From assembly GCA_037783415.1 (NCBI GenBank), contig JAZGTN010000164.1, positions 620,001 to 684,000 of the forward strand: a DNA stretch of 64,000 bases. The letters are read 5' to 3'. Positions 23,401-34,429 of the stretch are shown here, in pieces. Below the pieces are notes generated by a model. That model saw only the letters and a program-made list of their open reading frames with translations, did not search any database and had not been told where the DNA came from. The translations under genes and the position numbers were made by a program. Within the stretch, counting starts at the first letter, position 1. Each line of letters starts with the position of its first letter. The DNA comes from Leptasterias polaris. Lineage: Eukaryota; Echinodermata; Asteroidea; Forcipulatida; Asteriidae.

Positions 23401-26400
23401 CTTGTCTAAATAAGAACAACTAATGATATCAGTTTTCCTATTCAAGTAAAGGTAACATTTTGGTAGTCAGTTTCAAGTATTGAAATGGTTTTTATAGCTA
23501 CAAGTTGCCTAATTACAACACATTAAAGACGGTGGTCTGATTTTGGGGTGATTTTACACCAAAATTTAGATTACATTTCTAAGTAGCAATTTGTATAGAT
23601 TCAAGAAAGTTATTGCACGACAAAAAAACACCACACATACAGCAAACCTTACTAGATTTGAAAATTCTATAGAAAATTGTTTGCTTTTATTTGTACTATT
23701 ACAGAGTTCTACGGAACTCTTTAAGGGATTTTTTTATAGTTCTATACAACAGTTTTGTTCAGGAACACCATAAAATTCTGAATTACATATTTGATGGAAG
23801 TAAATAAATAAATGAGATGGTCCTTCTGATATTCAAAGGATATTTGCAGAACGACTCTTGTTGACATTCTTCACTGGATGAACATTGTACATACCAAGCT
23901 GCAGGTATCAAATGACATCTAGAATCACAACACTTGGATGTCAATGGACTGTAATATAAAGATGAACAAAACCTAGCATGAAGGGACTAGGTGGGTAGAT
24001 GGGAGGGTCATATTCTTCTTTACATCCACACCCTTTAGAATCTCCTCTAAATTATTAACTTGTTAATGAACATTTCTTGTTATAGGTTACCCTGACCATT
24101 TCTTGTTATAGGTTACCCTGACCATTTCTTGTTATAGGTTACCCTGACCATTTCTTGTTATAGGTTACCCTGACCATTTTCACAAAGTTTCACAAATTTT
24201 TGAATGTGCTCAGAAATACTTTTTTTTTTTTTATTCTATCACTTTTAGATTTTCAAAAAGAGTATTTTGGGGGTAAAATTTTTGAAAATGCAGGCCTGAA
24301 ACTTCATGAGACGATGAAGCCAATTACCTCAATGCCCCCTCTGGGGTCATTGCCTTGGTGCCCCTTGAAGTGTTCCGATAGAAATTTAAAATTCCCTTTT
24401 AGAGGTGCTCTATGCAAAGGAAAAACTGCCTTGCCCTTACAAGTGTGAAGCATTGGGTCTAGATATATGAAATTTTCCCTGGGGTTGATTTGTTACCTAC
24501 AAACACGGCCAAGTTGTCTTCTGAAGGTACACTCTGGATCAGTCCCAATGCCCCCCTTTGGGGTACAGCAGTCATCAGCTAAGGCACACATAGAATCACT
24601 ACCACAGTCACACTCCTCTCCATCTTCAATTAATCCATTGCCACAATACTGGCCTACATGGGCTGATAGTGAAAAACCACACTGTTAATTTTGTATTTCA
24701 TTTTTCAGGTAAAAGGAAGGTATTTTGGGAAGCTTCTAGATGGATGCTATGATCAATTTCATTAAGCTGTTATGTACACATTTTATCTACTAGCAAATCG
24801 TCAAAAAAATATAAAAACAATCCACCATGTCGGAATTATCAGTGAAAGACTCACATACCCATGCAATTATAATTGAGGGCTACAAGTTTCATGCTTGAGT
24901 TTTCAAGCAAATGAATTCACCACCAGCAAATAAAGGAAAAACAACCAGCATGTCTGGAGCATTGCTTGTGGAAAACTCACTGCTACTCACTGCTACTTAC
25001 TTCAGTCATTCTAACTGGTTTTGTTTTCAAATTTGAAGAAAATTACTTTTAATGAAAGACTTGAACATTGTGATAGTTACCCGGTAAGTAACTTGTAACA
25101 ATCTTGACTCTAAGATTCCATACTTTTTCATACATAATTTTTGTCTCGTTGAGTGTAAAAACTTTGAATAGTAATTTATTATCTTGATTATGCAACAATG
25201 TTTTATCTTGCTCAAAATTGCTCCATGCTAAAACATTGTATCATGGCACATGTTGGGTTTTGTGTGTATCCAGGCTATTTCAAGTGAGATACAGAGTTTT
25301 GACACTTTGAAACTTGTGCGTAACATAAATGCCATTTTTGCACTGACACAGGGATTTATGTTTGTAATTAAGGATGAGTGAAATGTGGTTTAACATCTAT
25401 AATGTGAATCTACATAGAATAGCAGTGATTTAATAGCAACAATATTCTCAGGCTATGGAAGAGTTGGTAAGCTTGGGGTTTATACCCATAACAATATGGC
25501 TTGAGTTCTAAAGTCTACCACTTGATCATGGTACAAACTTACATTTTAAGCATAGATGACCTTTGGATGTAATCATGGCTGCAATCTGGCTCCGTGAGCA
25601 GCTTGAGAAGCGATCATTATTTGGTCTGTACCCATCAGTAGCTTGAGAGTACATGATGTAGTTACCTTGGTAACCAGATGGGGAACAACTCTGGGTTTCT
25701 GGGTCATGCTGAAAGCAATAGAATTGGATAAAAAGTACTGATAAAATGTTCATATAACTATATATAGGGTATAGTTACCTGGGGCCAAAGATGGCGGACC
25801 AGATGGGGAACAACGCTGGGTTTTGGGGTCATGCTGAAGGATAGAATTGGATAAAAGTGCTGATATAAAAGTTGATTTAACTGTGTATAGGGTGGACCTG
25901 GGCCCAAAGATGGCAGATCAGATGGAGAACAACCCTGGGTTTATTGGTCTTGCTGAAGGAAATAGAGTTGGAATGTTGCAGTACTGGTGATATGATATAG
26001 GATCCCTTCTCCCTAATTCATGAGGAAGGCTTTTAAAGGTTTTTTTCACCTTTCTCTCACATTTTGCTTATTGTAAAACCGTTTATCAACTTTTAACAAC
26101 CAACTGACCTCACTTCCAAATCCATGGCCCAGCTCATGTAGGACTGAAGTGACACTTACACTGCGTGGTAAATACACACCAAAGTTGACTAGAGTGATAA
26201 CAGCAGTGTTCAGACTGCTGGGTTGTCCTTCATTCGTGTACACAACTTGCTTCTGGCATATCCCTGGTTGAAACCCAAATAAGATATATTGTACATGAAC
26301 TTGTCCTAATTTTATAAAGCTGTTTATTGATCAGAGAATTTCTATTTTTATAATACAAAATTGTATAATGTATGGACGTATACTCACACTAGCAGAAAAC

Positions 26401-29400
26401 AAGAACATCATTCACTATTTTGTGTTTTTGCAACACTAACTTGCAAGCAAAAACTATCCAAATTTACCATGCCTTTTTGTTCTCATGTGATAAAATAGTA
26501 CTTTGCAAGCTAACAAAAATAGCCCATGTCTTTACCAAACAAACGTCCTGGGCTTGATTTCTTAAAGAGCTAAGCTTGATCTTAACTGCAAATCAATCAT
26601 AATTGCTAAGCAAAGTGTGATGTCATAATACAAATCGCTACACTGACATCTCATCTTCAGATGAATCAATTAGTGCTTTGTGAAATTCTCCAACCACTTG
26701 AAACGATTGCCTGAAAGCATGACTGCTTTACTCACCTCCTGGTGGACTATTGGAGCCAGGGTATCCCATCCAAGCCAAGCCCAGGATTCCTCCACTGAAA
26801 TCCTGATAGGTGAATGCCAGACCCATACAATAAGAGCTGAAGTCGTACAGGGAGAAGTCAGACAAGAAACGATACGCATCCTGGTAGTCCCTAGAGATGA
26901 GATAATTCTGAGCAGATTCTGACTCAAAGATGGTGGTCCCTCCGATGGCTAGACCAACATTATCCGCTAAAAGGAAATTTTAACTTTTTCTCTTTTTATT
27001 TTTCCAAAAACATGAAACTAGGATGTTTATTCCGATACACAGCTAGCATTTCCATAAAGTGTTTTGTTTTGTTTTCTGTTAAGTTTAAACTAATTGTTGA
27101 ATCATCAACAAGAAAGATAAAATTACTACATATATCAGGTTCCCATACCTCTCGAATTGGCATGTCTATCGCTACTTTGATTGGCTATCCAAAATGTGCT
27201 GAAATCATGTATAATGGAAAGAGATTTACAATTAGGCTGAATTGGGGACTGTCAACTTACCAATTCCATCTCCATCAAAATCTGTAGCTCTGTACACAGA
27301 ATCAGCCTCTGCAATGTGATATGCTACCTCTGCAATTGCCATTGACACATCCTTGCCTGCCACTTCCTTGAAGAAAGTATGGTCTATAACAATGTAGAGT
27401 TCACAGGTCTTAGCTGTCTGATCAAACTCAGTCAGGCGCTCTCTGGTGTTTGATCGATCTGCTTCATCTTGGGATTGTGATGAGTCTATGGAGTTTCTTA
27501 TTATTGTCTTGAAGACATCTTTGGTTTGACTGTTGGACGGTGCAAAGGTTACACTACATAGTTGACAGGAGCTGGGCTTAGCTTGGTTGTTGTTAAACTG
27601 AAGGTCTGTAGCACGGTAGATCACTGAGTGAAATTCTGGCTCCTTGAGGAACCGGACAGATGGCTCCATGTGGTATGTCTCATTAGATGTCTTGATGATT
27701 CCATCAAAGGTGCCATTAATGATATGGCCATGTACAGAAGAGTGATTATCATCTGTAATAAAATGACATTCCTGTTAGTATATTTGATAGTTTTCTTTTA
27801 GGATTTGACAATAGGAATTTTTTATAGAGGTGCCCCTTACAAAGGAGAAAACGCCTTGGTGCCCTTACCCTTTCCGGTCAACTCGGTCCGATGTGAACTC
27901 GGTCTGAGTAAACTCAGTCCCAAGTCAACTCGGTCCCGAGTCAACTCTTACTGAACAGTCAATGTAGTGAGCCTATTTGGGCCTAATTGTTGTGTTTTAT
28001 CAACAGTATGACTATAAATATATTTTCTGCTTGCAAGACAAGCAGCGCTGGAGATGAGGTAGAATTGGACTCTACAATTCTCATCTCTATGTAGAAATAT
28101 TAATCTCACCTATAAGGAAGCCTCTGTAGAGATGGGAAACTAGATCTGTCGTGATTGTGCTTTTAGTTTTAACAACAATTAGTTTAGCATCTTTGCTGAC
28201 AATATTGTGATGCAGAGAGAGCTGTATGTCAAATGATCTGAAACAAAAAACGAAAATTGTATATTTAAGTTATCCAAACTTTACTCTTATGACTTCTGGT
28301 GAGATATTACAATACAAATGTTTCTTGAGTGTGAAAGACTTAACATTCTTATAACAATTTGAAAACTGACAAGTAAACTTGTTTTCAAAAGCAACAACTA
28401 CTGTGTGCAGCGTGCATGGTAATTTTAAGTGAAATAACTTTCTTGTTTAAAAATTTGTATTGTTCAAGTAAAACATCCAATTCAACCTATTAAATTTGTT
28501 TGCAAGGGGACTTGAAGATGTTACTAATAAATAGGCTTTGAATTGAAAATAAATTGGATGAACAAGAAATTTGCATATTTATTTAAAGACAATGTATTAA
28601 AGAGTAAAGCAGGTTGGTATTTCGACATCCAGTACTGCACAAGCTGAAGATCAATACCACAATTCTTGAGTGTTTTATGTAATGAAATATTTACTGAAGA
28701 ACTTAGGATCTTTATAGATACATTGTTTACCTTCCAAATGCAAAGACTTCCCAGTTGATAGTAGCATCCTCATTTTGACTTAGTTGACTTCTGTTTAACT
28801 GACACTGTGGCTCTACAAGCCTACGCAGGGTATCAGTATCATAGTTCAGTGGTTCAAAATGACGTATGACTTCATTCAATGTCCCTGAAAATAAATTACC
28901 AGTTAAAGATGTTTTAACAAGTGGCTGATAAGTGATAGTGTTGGTCTTACCCCTACCCCATTGGTAGTCAGTTGTTATTTAGCGTACTAAAAAGAATTGC
29001 ATCTTAAAACCCCATATGTAAGCGACCTAACTTACTATTCTGTATTCAGTGTTACTAAACTAGTAAATTATAGGTTGTCAGATCCTTTGTTTGGCAATGG
29101 TATGCACTAGTATAGATACAATAATTTTAGTTCAAGTTACTTGGACTCAACTAAATTTCTGAGTGCATAGAAAGGCAACAAAGAAGTAACGTTAATGTAA
29201 CTAAAATGTTTCATTAACAACTTTAAAGTCCCTGGGGTTTTCCAAAAAGGATATGTTTTTCTGAGAAAAAAATTGAACTTTAAAATTAAATACAAAATAT
29301 GTAATAATTTATAGAGAAAGGACAGTAAGATTCAAGAAGAGCCAGTCAACTCGAGGCAATTTTCACATTAAAATAAACACAACTTTTTGATTGTGTGGGG

Positions 29401-29527
29401 TCGAATTCACACATTAATAAATAAAGGCTATTCCGCACTGACTTCTAAGATCATCGCTACCTTCGCAGATTGCTCCTTGAAAACATCTCAACACAAGAAC
29501 TGCAACAAGAAATGGCATCGGTAACAT
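20478..29527 (-). CDS. ADAM10: ADAM10/Kuzbanian-like membrane metalloprotease
   Basis: Predicted membrane sheddase; ADAM10 relatives cut Notch and other surface proteins. Exons, 5' to 3': 29461-29527, 28731-28884, 28110-28237, 27261-27752, 26736-26966, 26109-26263, 25543-25708, 24497-24662, 23875-23948, 23182-23351, 22417-22516, 20837-21127 and 20478-20551. They sum to 756 codons with matching phases (755 aa; human ADAM10 is 748). Residues 1-22 are a signal peptide; the prodomain follows; the catalytic domain starts near CELYIVIDH. The zinc site is H400-E-L-G-H404-x5-H410, with H410 opening exon 7. Next come a disintegrin/Cys-rich region, a membrane span about 675-696 and a tail of about 58 residues ending TQV. 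GNYIMY and GYCD-type blocks favour ADAM10 over ADAM17. The donor of the 23875-23948 exon is weak and shortens the disintegrin region, so that border is provisional. Confidence 0.87.
21527..21691. repeat. 165-bp MITE, copy A
   Basis: Short terminal inverted AGGCCT with related interior (GTGCCCCTT and GTGGTGCCC phrases), shared with copies at 24292-24460 and 40874-41039 and a fragment near 27815. Lies in an ADAM10-like intron. Confidence 0.65.
21910..21986 (+). pseudogene. tRNA-Ile(GAU)-like sequence
   Basis: A box TAGATTGCTCAGTTGG, anticodon-loop sequence with GAT, a variable-region phrase CCGAAGGTCGC and B box GGTTCAAATCC, ending CTCCA. The acceptor stem pairs poorly (GGGTTAG against TAATGCTCC), so it is more likely a decayed tRNA or SINE head than a working tRNA. 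Lies in an intron of the ADAM10-like gene, on the opposite strand. Confidence 0.6.
24071..24174. repeat. 26-bp tandem repeat, 4 copies
   Basis: Four exact copies of a 26-bp unit starting CATTTCTTGTTATAGGTTAC in the intron between two disintegrin-coding exons of the ADAM10-like gene. Confidence 0.95.
24292..24460. repeat. 165-bp MITE, copy B
   Basis: 169 bp, left end AGGCCTGAAACTTCATG and right end inverted AGACCCAATGCTTCACA, interior like copies A and D. Its right end lies 36 bp from an ADAM10-like exon. Confidence 0.65.
25675..25950 (-). repeat. Tandem triplication of an exon start
   Basis: The 3' splice site and first ~35 bp of the ADAM10-like exon carrying H410 occur three times at about 120-bp spacing, near 25678, 25802 and 25921. 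The first is the real exon. The second (25779-25833) is itself bounded by CAG and GTAACT and is open. The third has an early stop. Confidence 0.8.
27815..27880. repeat. 165-bp MITE, fragment
   Basis: Only the centre of the family is recognisable (AGAGGTGCCCCTTACAAAGG, then CCTTGGTGCCCTT). Both ends are lost. Confidence 0.5.
27885..27955. repeat. Degenerate GTCAACTCGGTCC repeats
   Basis: Four or five imperfect repeats of about 14-16 bp around the phrase AACTCGGTCC. A similar phrase (GTCAACTCGCCCC) occurs near 55512. Confidence 0.6.
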
Positions 29528-29867
29528 GTTGGAACCATAGCCAGCATGGCCAGTCGATCTTCGTTCCGTTTTTGTTGGAAAACACAAACACTCCAGACTA
29601 AAATAGTAAAAAGGCGAAGTCTCGGCTTTGCACCGTCCGACAGTTTGTCACTTCCCTAAACACGTCTTACATCTTTTATTTTTCGTAACTTTGTATTTTT
29701 TTAAAATATTAAGAGAATGCCGCTCCGCCCCCTTGCTGCCTCACCGCAGCAACAAGACGTTAACTCAATTTCTTCGCCGTCACCTCCTCCTTGCCTTCCG
29801 CACGAGCTCCTTTTTGTATTGCGCCGTGTGTTGCTGTGGTGCGGTCGGGTGGTGGTGCGCGTGCGGT

Positions 29868-30183
29868 GTCGCCTTTCTTTTGTTGCTAAACAAAGTGCGC
29901 CGGTTGGCATGGACGGCCGAATGTTAGCAAAACATTCAATCGTGTTAAAAAATGTTGTGACCAAATTCAACATTTTCTGTAAAGATTCATGAACGAAAAT
30001 ACCTTCCATGATTGGTTGATTTGTTTCCAACAAATTCAACACTATTTTTGAATATTTGTGTAACACTGCTACAAACTGTGGCAATCTGTTTTTGATTTGC
30101 AGTTATGGCTTTCCATACTTTTCCAACCTGGGTACCGGGTTGGCAAAAACTCGGGCTGTGACGTTGCAAAAGAAAGGTCTATA
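29868..30183. repeat. TATAGACC-type MITE, promoter copy
   Basis: About 310 bp nearly identical to 53951-54265. Here the left terminal repeat is eroded and the right end reads GCAAAAGAAAGGTCTATA. It starts roughly 340 bp upstream of the ADAM10-like start codon, so it lies in or near that promoter. It has an extra GGTACC-containing insertion of about 7 bp relative to the other copy. Confidence 0.8.
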
Positions 30184-30282
30184 CACACACGATCGACGGG
30201 TGCGCAACAAATAAACGCGCATGCGCAAACTTCACCGAAAGTTTTTAATACCCATAAGTCATTGCGAATAATAAAACTTTTG

Positions 30283-30389
30283 AGATGAGACTAAACGGCC
30301 TGGAAACCCTAGACACAACGATTTCAGCCTTGGCCTGCTCTTCACTGTCGACGACCGTGATGTTCGCTTGGCCTCACCAGTCTCATCTA
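30283..30389. repeat. Small inverted-repeat element
   Basis: About 107 bp with ends GATGAGACTAAACGGCC and inverted GATGAGACTGGTGAGGCC. No coding content. Confidence 0.5.
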
Positions 30390-31096
30390 GCTAGCTGAGT
30401 CATCCAAACAAGACCGCTGGGATGAGCTGAATGATTAGCTTGTAAAATGTTCATACAGTGGTGCATGATGGGAACAATTGCACTGCAGTCAGTGCATGCC
30501 CACAATCACAACATGTACTGTACATGTATATGCCACTATCACTATACATACACACAAACACACACGATGTGATGATATCATGGAGGCTCCATGGGACAAT
30601 AAACCAATTTTGCAGGAAGAATGTTTAAACAATTGTTTTTTAGTTCAAGGCAACGAATGACAGTAATTATTCACATTTTCACAATGGATTTAGAGGCAAT
30701 AGAGCTAGTTTTTAGTTATTGAATGATAGTCAAATCCATTCATTAATTTCAGTCTGTACATTTATAAGCTAGACATCCTGTTACCTATCCTATTCTATAT
30801 TTAATTATCCGTTCACTCTCATGTATGTCTGTTTGATTGTTGCATATTTTGGCCGAATAAATAATAAATAAATAAATAAACACAATGACCACTTGACAAC
30901 AAAGTCGTGATATGTAATCTCAGATCACCAAATATAAATAGTGTTATGTTCATATTTTTAACAGAAGTTGGTGAGCAAACCTCGTTACGTTTCCATAAAT
31001 GAAACATGCATTGAAATATTTATTATTTTTTAAGTGATATTATCACAGGTTTTCAAGAAATCTTCGGGTAAAACTATGGATGATGAAACCATTAAT
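30390..31096. other. Intergenic DNA with a LINE-like 3' tail
   Basis: Nothing coding seen. Around 30700-30880 the sequence resembles a non-LTR retrotransposon 3' end, closing with GGCCGAATAAATAATAAATA. Confidence 0.4.
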
Positions 31097-31104
31097 GGAA
31101 AACG

Positions 31105-31147
31105 TACGCGTAGCACACGAAGCAACGCGTAGCACACGAAGCAACGC
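31105..31147. repeat. 19-bp tandem duplication
   Basis: GCGTAGCACACGAAGCAAC occurs twice in tandem, followed by a partial third unit. Confidence 0.85.
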
Positions 31148-31204
31148 GCAGTAGCAGTGAAAAAATACAAATGCTTTTGTTTACACTACTGCGTCGGCAG
31201 CAAC

Positions 31205-31990
31205 GCGCGTTCCATTGTTTACGCCGCTCTCTGCAACTTAGTATTTACTGGCCCATTAAACGCTTCCTACTCAATTCATGGTCATAACCTTGAGGTTGTT
31301 TCTTCAGCCAAGTACATGGGGTTCATCTTGATGCTCGTCTCAACTTTAACATCCATGTAGACACCATCACTAAGAAGGCTAAATCCATCCGTGGCTTTCT
31401 TGGCAGGACTAGGTCATTGCAATGAAAGAAGCTGCCTACTTCGCCTTTGTACGTCCTTGCATTGAGTATGCATCTACCATCTGGGACCCGCACACTCAAC
31501 GAAACACCCGCAAGCTTGAACAGGTTCAACGTACATGTACCTCTGCACGCTTTGTCACCGGTGATTTCAGCCGAGAGGGTAGCACTTCAGCCATGCTAAC
31601 TGACCTCAAATGGCCGTCCTTGCAGGAAAGACGTCACCAGAGTCGCCTGGCCTTGATGTACATGTACAGAATCCATCATAACCTAGTCGACATCAATGAA
31701 GACCTCTACCTCACTCCTCTATCATCTGTAACTAGAGGTCACAGCTCCCGCTTTAGGATTCCACAGACCAGCTCATCAGTGTACACAAACTCCTTCTTCC
31801 CTCGCACCATCCGGGATCGGAACAACCTACAGAAGGATCCAGCTATGTACTCATCCCTCGACACCTTTGGGCTAATCAGCTGATGTAGTTCCACCCATCA
31901 TTTTCTTTTTTTAAAGTGCACTGTAAATTATTGCATTTGCCTTCATGTCTCGTCATTTTCGAGCCAACCCATGCGCACTTTACACAGTAC
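31205..31990 (+). mobile_element. LINE fragment, end of the RT protein (CR1/jockey group)
   Basis: 5'-truncated copy of a non-LTR retrotransposon. The left part encodes an SAKYMG segment and then shifts frame. A 153-codon frame (31422-31883) follows with YFAFVRPCIEYAS, WDPHTQRN, RFVTGDFSR and LQERRHQSR, the conserved C-terminal signature of CR1/jockey-type reverse transcriptase proteins. No RT active site or endonuclease remains. Confidence 0.85.
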
Positions 31991-32089
31991 GATTTTGCTC
32001 ATGTAATTGAGTCTGTACTTATACGGAAGAAGAACAGAAAAAGGCCCGTGATTAAGATTTTCTGTGTTTTTGTTTCTTTTGGGGTTTTG

Positions 32090-32200
32090 TTGTTTGTTTG
32101 GGTTTTTATTTTATTATTATTTTTATTTTGGGGGGGGGGGATTTTTTGTTTTTGTTTGATGTCTTTTGTGTGTGTTTTTTTGGGGGGGGGGGGTAGAGTT
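32090..32200. repeat. T/G homopolymer-rich stretch
   Basis: Long T and G runs, including two runs of about ten G. The open frame through it is a composition effect. Confidence 0.7.
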
Positions 32201-32326
32201 TCCTGTTGGGGGCTCATATCTTAGTCAATTTTGAACGGATTTAGTTCAGTCGAACACTATTAGTAACACATACCATGGAGGAAGGAAGAGACTTCCTCCA
32301 TGCACATACAGGATGCACATCATGCT

Positions 32327-32532
32327 CTATATACGATGTGACCTCTGTTTATATTCAAACCGCCCTCTGTTGACAAGTCTGTTGTCTTCCGCCGGGCAAA
32401 AAGACGCGTAGTCATGGTAATATTGCATGTACTTTCTAGCTGGCTGTCAAGTACACAAAGGTTTTGCCCGGCGACATGCGCGCGCATCATGTTATGATTT
32501 TCAAATGACGTCAGAGGTCACATCGTCTATAG
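32327..32532. repeat. MITE with long inverted ends
   Basis: About 206 bp. Left end CTATATACGATGTGACCTCT and inverted right end CTATAGACGATGTGACCTCT. A second inverted pair lies inside (GCCGGGCAAAA against TTTTGCCCGGC). No coding content. Confidence 0.75.
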
Positions 32533-34429
32533 GCCTACAACTTTGACGGCCTTTAGATGACACATGAAAGAGCCTGTGGTCATTATTGTTCCGTTGTGTA
32601 AAAGACCTCCCTAGGGCCCCTGTGAAAGCCTAACCTTATGAATCTGGTTTGTGGTTGTCCTGCAATTATTGGTCCTTTCTAAAGAATTCTTCTCGGGGTT
32701 CCAAGTTGAACGGAAAAAACTGTGTGGGGTCTATCGTCCATCAATGTGTAAAAGAACAAGGGCCCGTGAGTAAACCCACGCTTATGCGCCATGCACACAT
32801 GGCTTTGCAGTGATAGGCCCGTGAGCCAGCGTTTTACGCCACCACCAGAAACGGCACCCAGGAGACTCGATTCATTACAGAAAACATTTTCCTAAAGAGA
32901 TGAGCCACCAACTTTTGTATCTTGCAAATCAGAGTGCTTTTGTCAAACAACCAGGGAGATGTTTAGAATTACGTTCAAGATAATAGAGAAAAAGTTTCCT
33001 TACTCGGGGAGATTATCGAATTTGTCAGAACATGGACAGATTGGATTATTTTCAGGGAACTTTCTGCACAATTAAGAAACGTTTGCAGTTCTGCACTATC
33101 TTTCTTGCATTTTTTAAAGCTTTTTTTCACCAAACAAATAATCATGTTGTTGGTTTTTTAGCCAATTTATATTTGTTCCAACACCAATTTCCGGGTTTGC
33201 AATCAAAATTGTATTCTTGATCATTCCACACAAGAAATAGTGCTGGTCTATTCATTGGTCTATTCATTTGTCAGTTTCCCTTTTTGTCCCGAGATAATTA
33301 TGTTTCTCATCTCAATACTTTAGGTTTAAAAAAGACTTGTACCAAAATCTGACACTAACAAAGCAAATAGAAGCTACTTCCATTTTCTTTTATTGTCAGA
33401 TTCACACCAAGAATAATGAAAACCTACTAGTATCAGGTCTACCACTGTTACTCAACCTTTACATGACTTAAGAATGTTATAATGTCATGCATCTTTTCTC
33501 AGGGAGTGTGGCCCAACCCCTCTATGACATCACAGGTCCAAAATATATACAGTATTTGCTAAATGCCAATACACGTAACACCATAACTCAATCATTTTAA
33601 ATGATATCCAAAGCCTGGTAAAGAAAAGTTTTAAAAACAAGTATTTCAGCTGTATAGGATATGGACGTTTTTCTATTATTACAATTTACAGTAGTCTGTA
33701 CATGCAAAAGTATTTTAGTTTTACAGGTATTTACAATTAATGAGACTCCAAATAACTACAGAATTAAATGACAAAACAGTGCATCAAATTCTAACCTTTG
33801 ACCTTTCTAGAAAATGTGGCATGAATAACAAGCTCATGGTCTAAATTGAATAAGCCTGTAAGCACTTAGCAGTGTCAATTTCATAAGCACAGCTTAATGT
33901 AAGCTAAGCAAACAGTATAGTAACTCACCAGCAGTACTTGTAAGTAGTTAATTGATGAAACAATATAAATATATTGTGAACATGCACTAAATAAGCTTTC
34001 TGAAGACTTATCCAGATTGTTTTCAAAAATATACATTTGCTTATGTAAATTTGTCTGCTATTGTAAGCATACCAATTTGCTTTCCCAATAGTAAACAGCA
34101 CAATAGATTTGCATTGTAGCCTCACTTGTCTGCTTAGAAGGACCATCTTCAAGCTGACAAAGCCTGCTCTGCTTAAAGTAAACAGAGATTATGACACAGA
34201 AACTATTTTAAGTACAGGTCAGTAAGCAGAAAACATCGGATTTTACCAACTTGGCGCCTGTTTTCTGACTTCTGAACTATTATTTTTTGTCACTTTTAGT
34301 TTGGGCATATTTTTTTCAGCTACAGGGGTGCATGGTAAAAACTAAATGCACCGAGTTGACATGCTCAGGAAAAATTATAACGAGAAAGCAGGACACACTC
34401 GATAGTAACATACACTCTGACTCTACAGT
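32533..34429. other. Intergenic DNA, nothing recognised
   Basis: AT-rich sequence between a MITE and a LINE. No gene, tandem array or repeat copy could be supported. Confidence 0.5.

Noticed and set aside
29628..30084. Frames of 99, 91 and 127 codons near the ADAM10-like promoter
   Set aside because: CG-rich promoter plus MITE sequence read in several frames; no domain or splice support.
31916..32224. 102-codon Phe/Gly/Leu-rich frame
   Set aside because: Created by T and G homopolymer runs.
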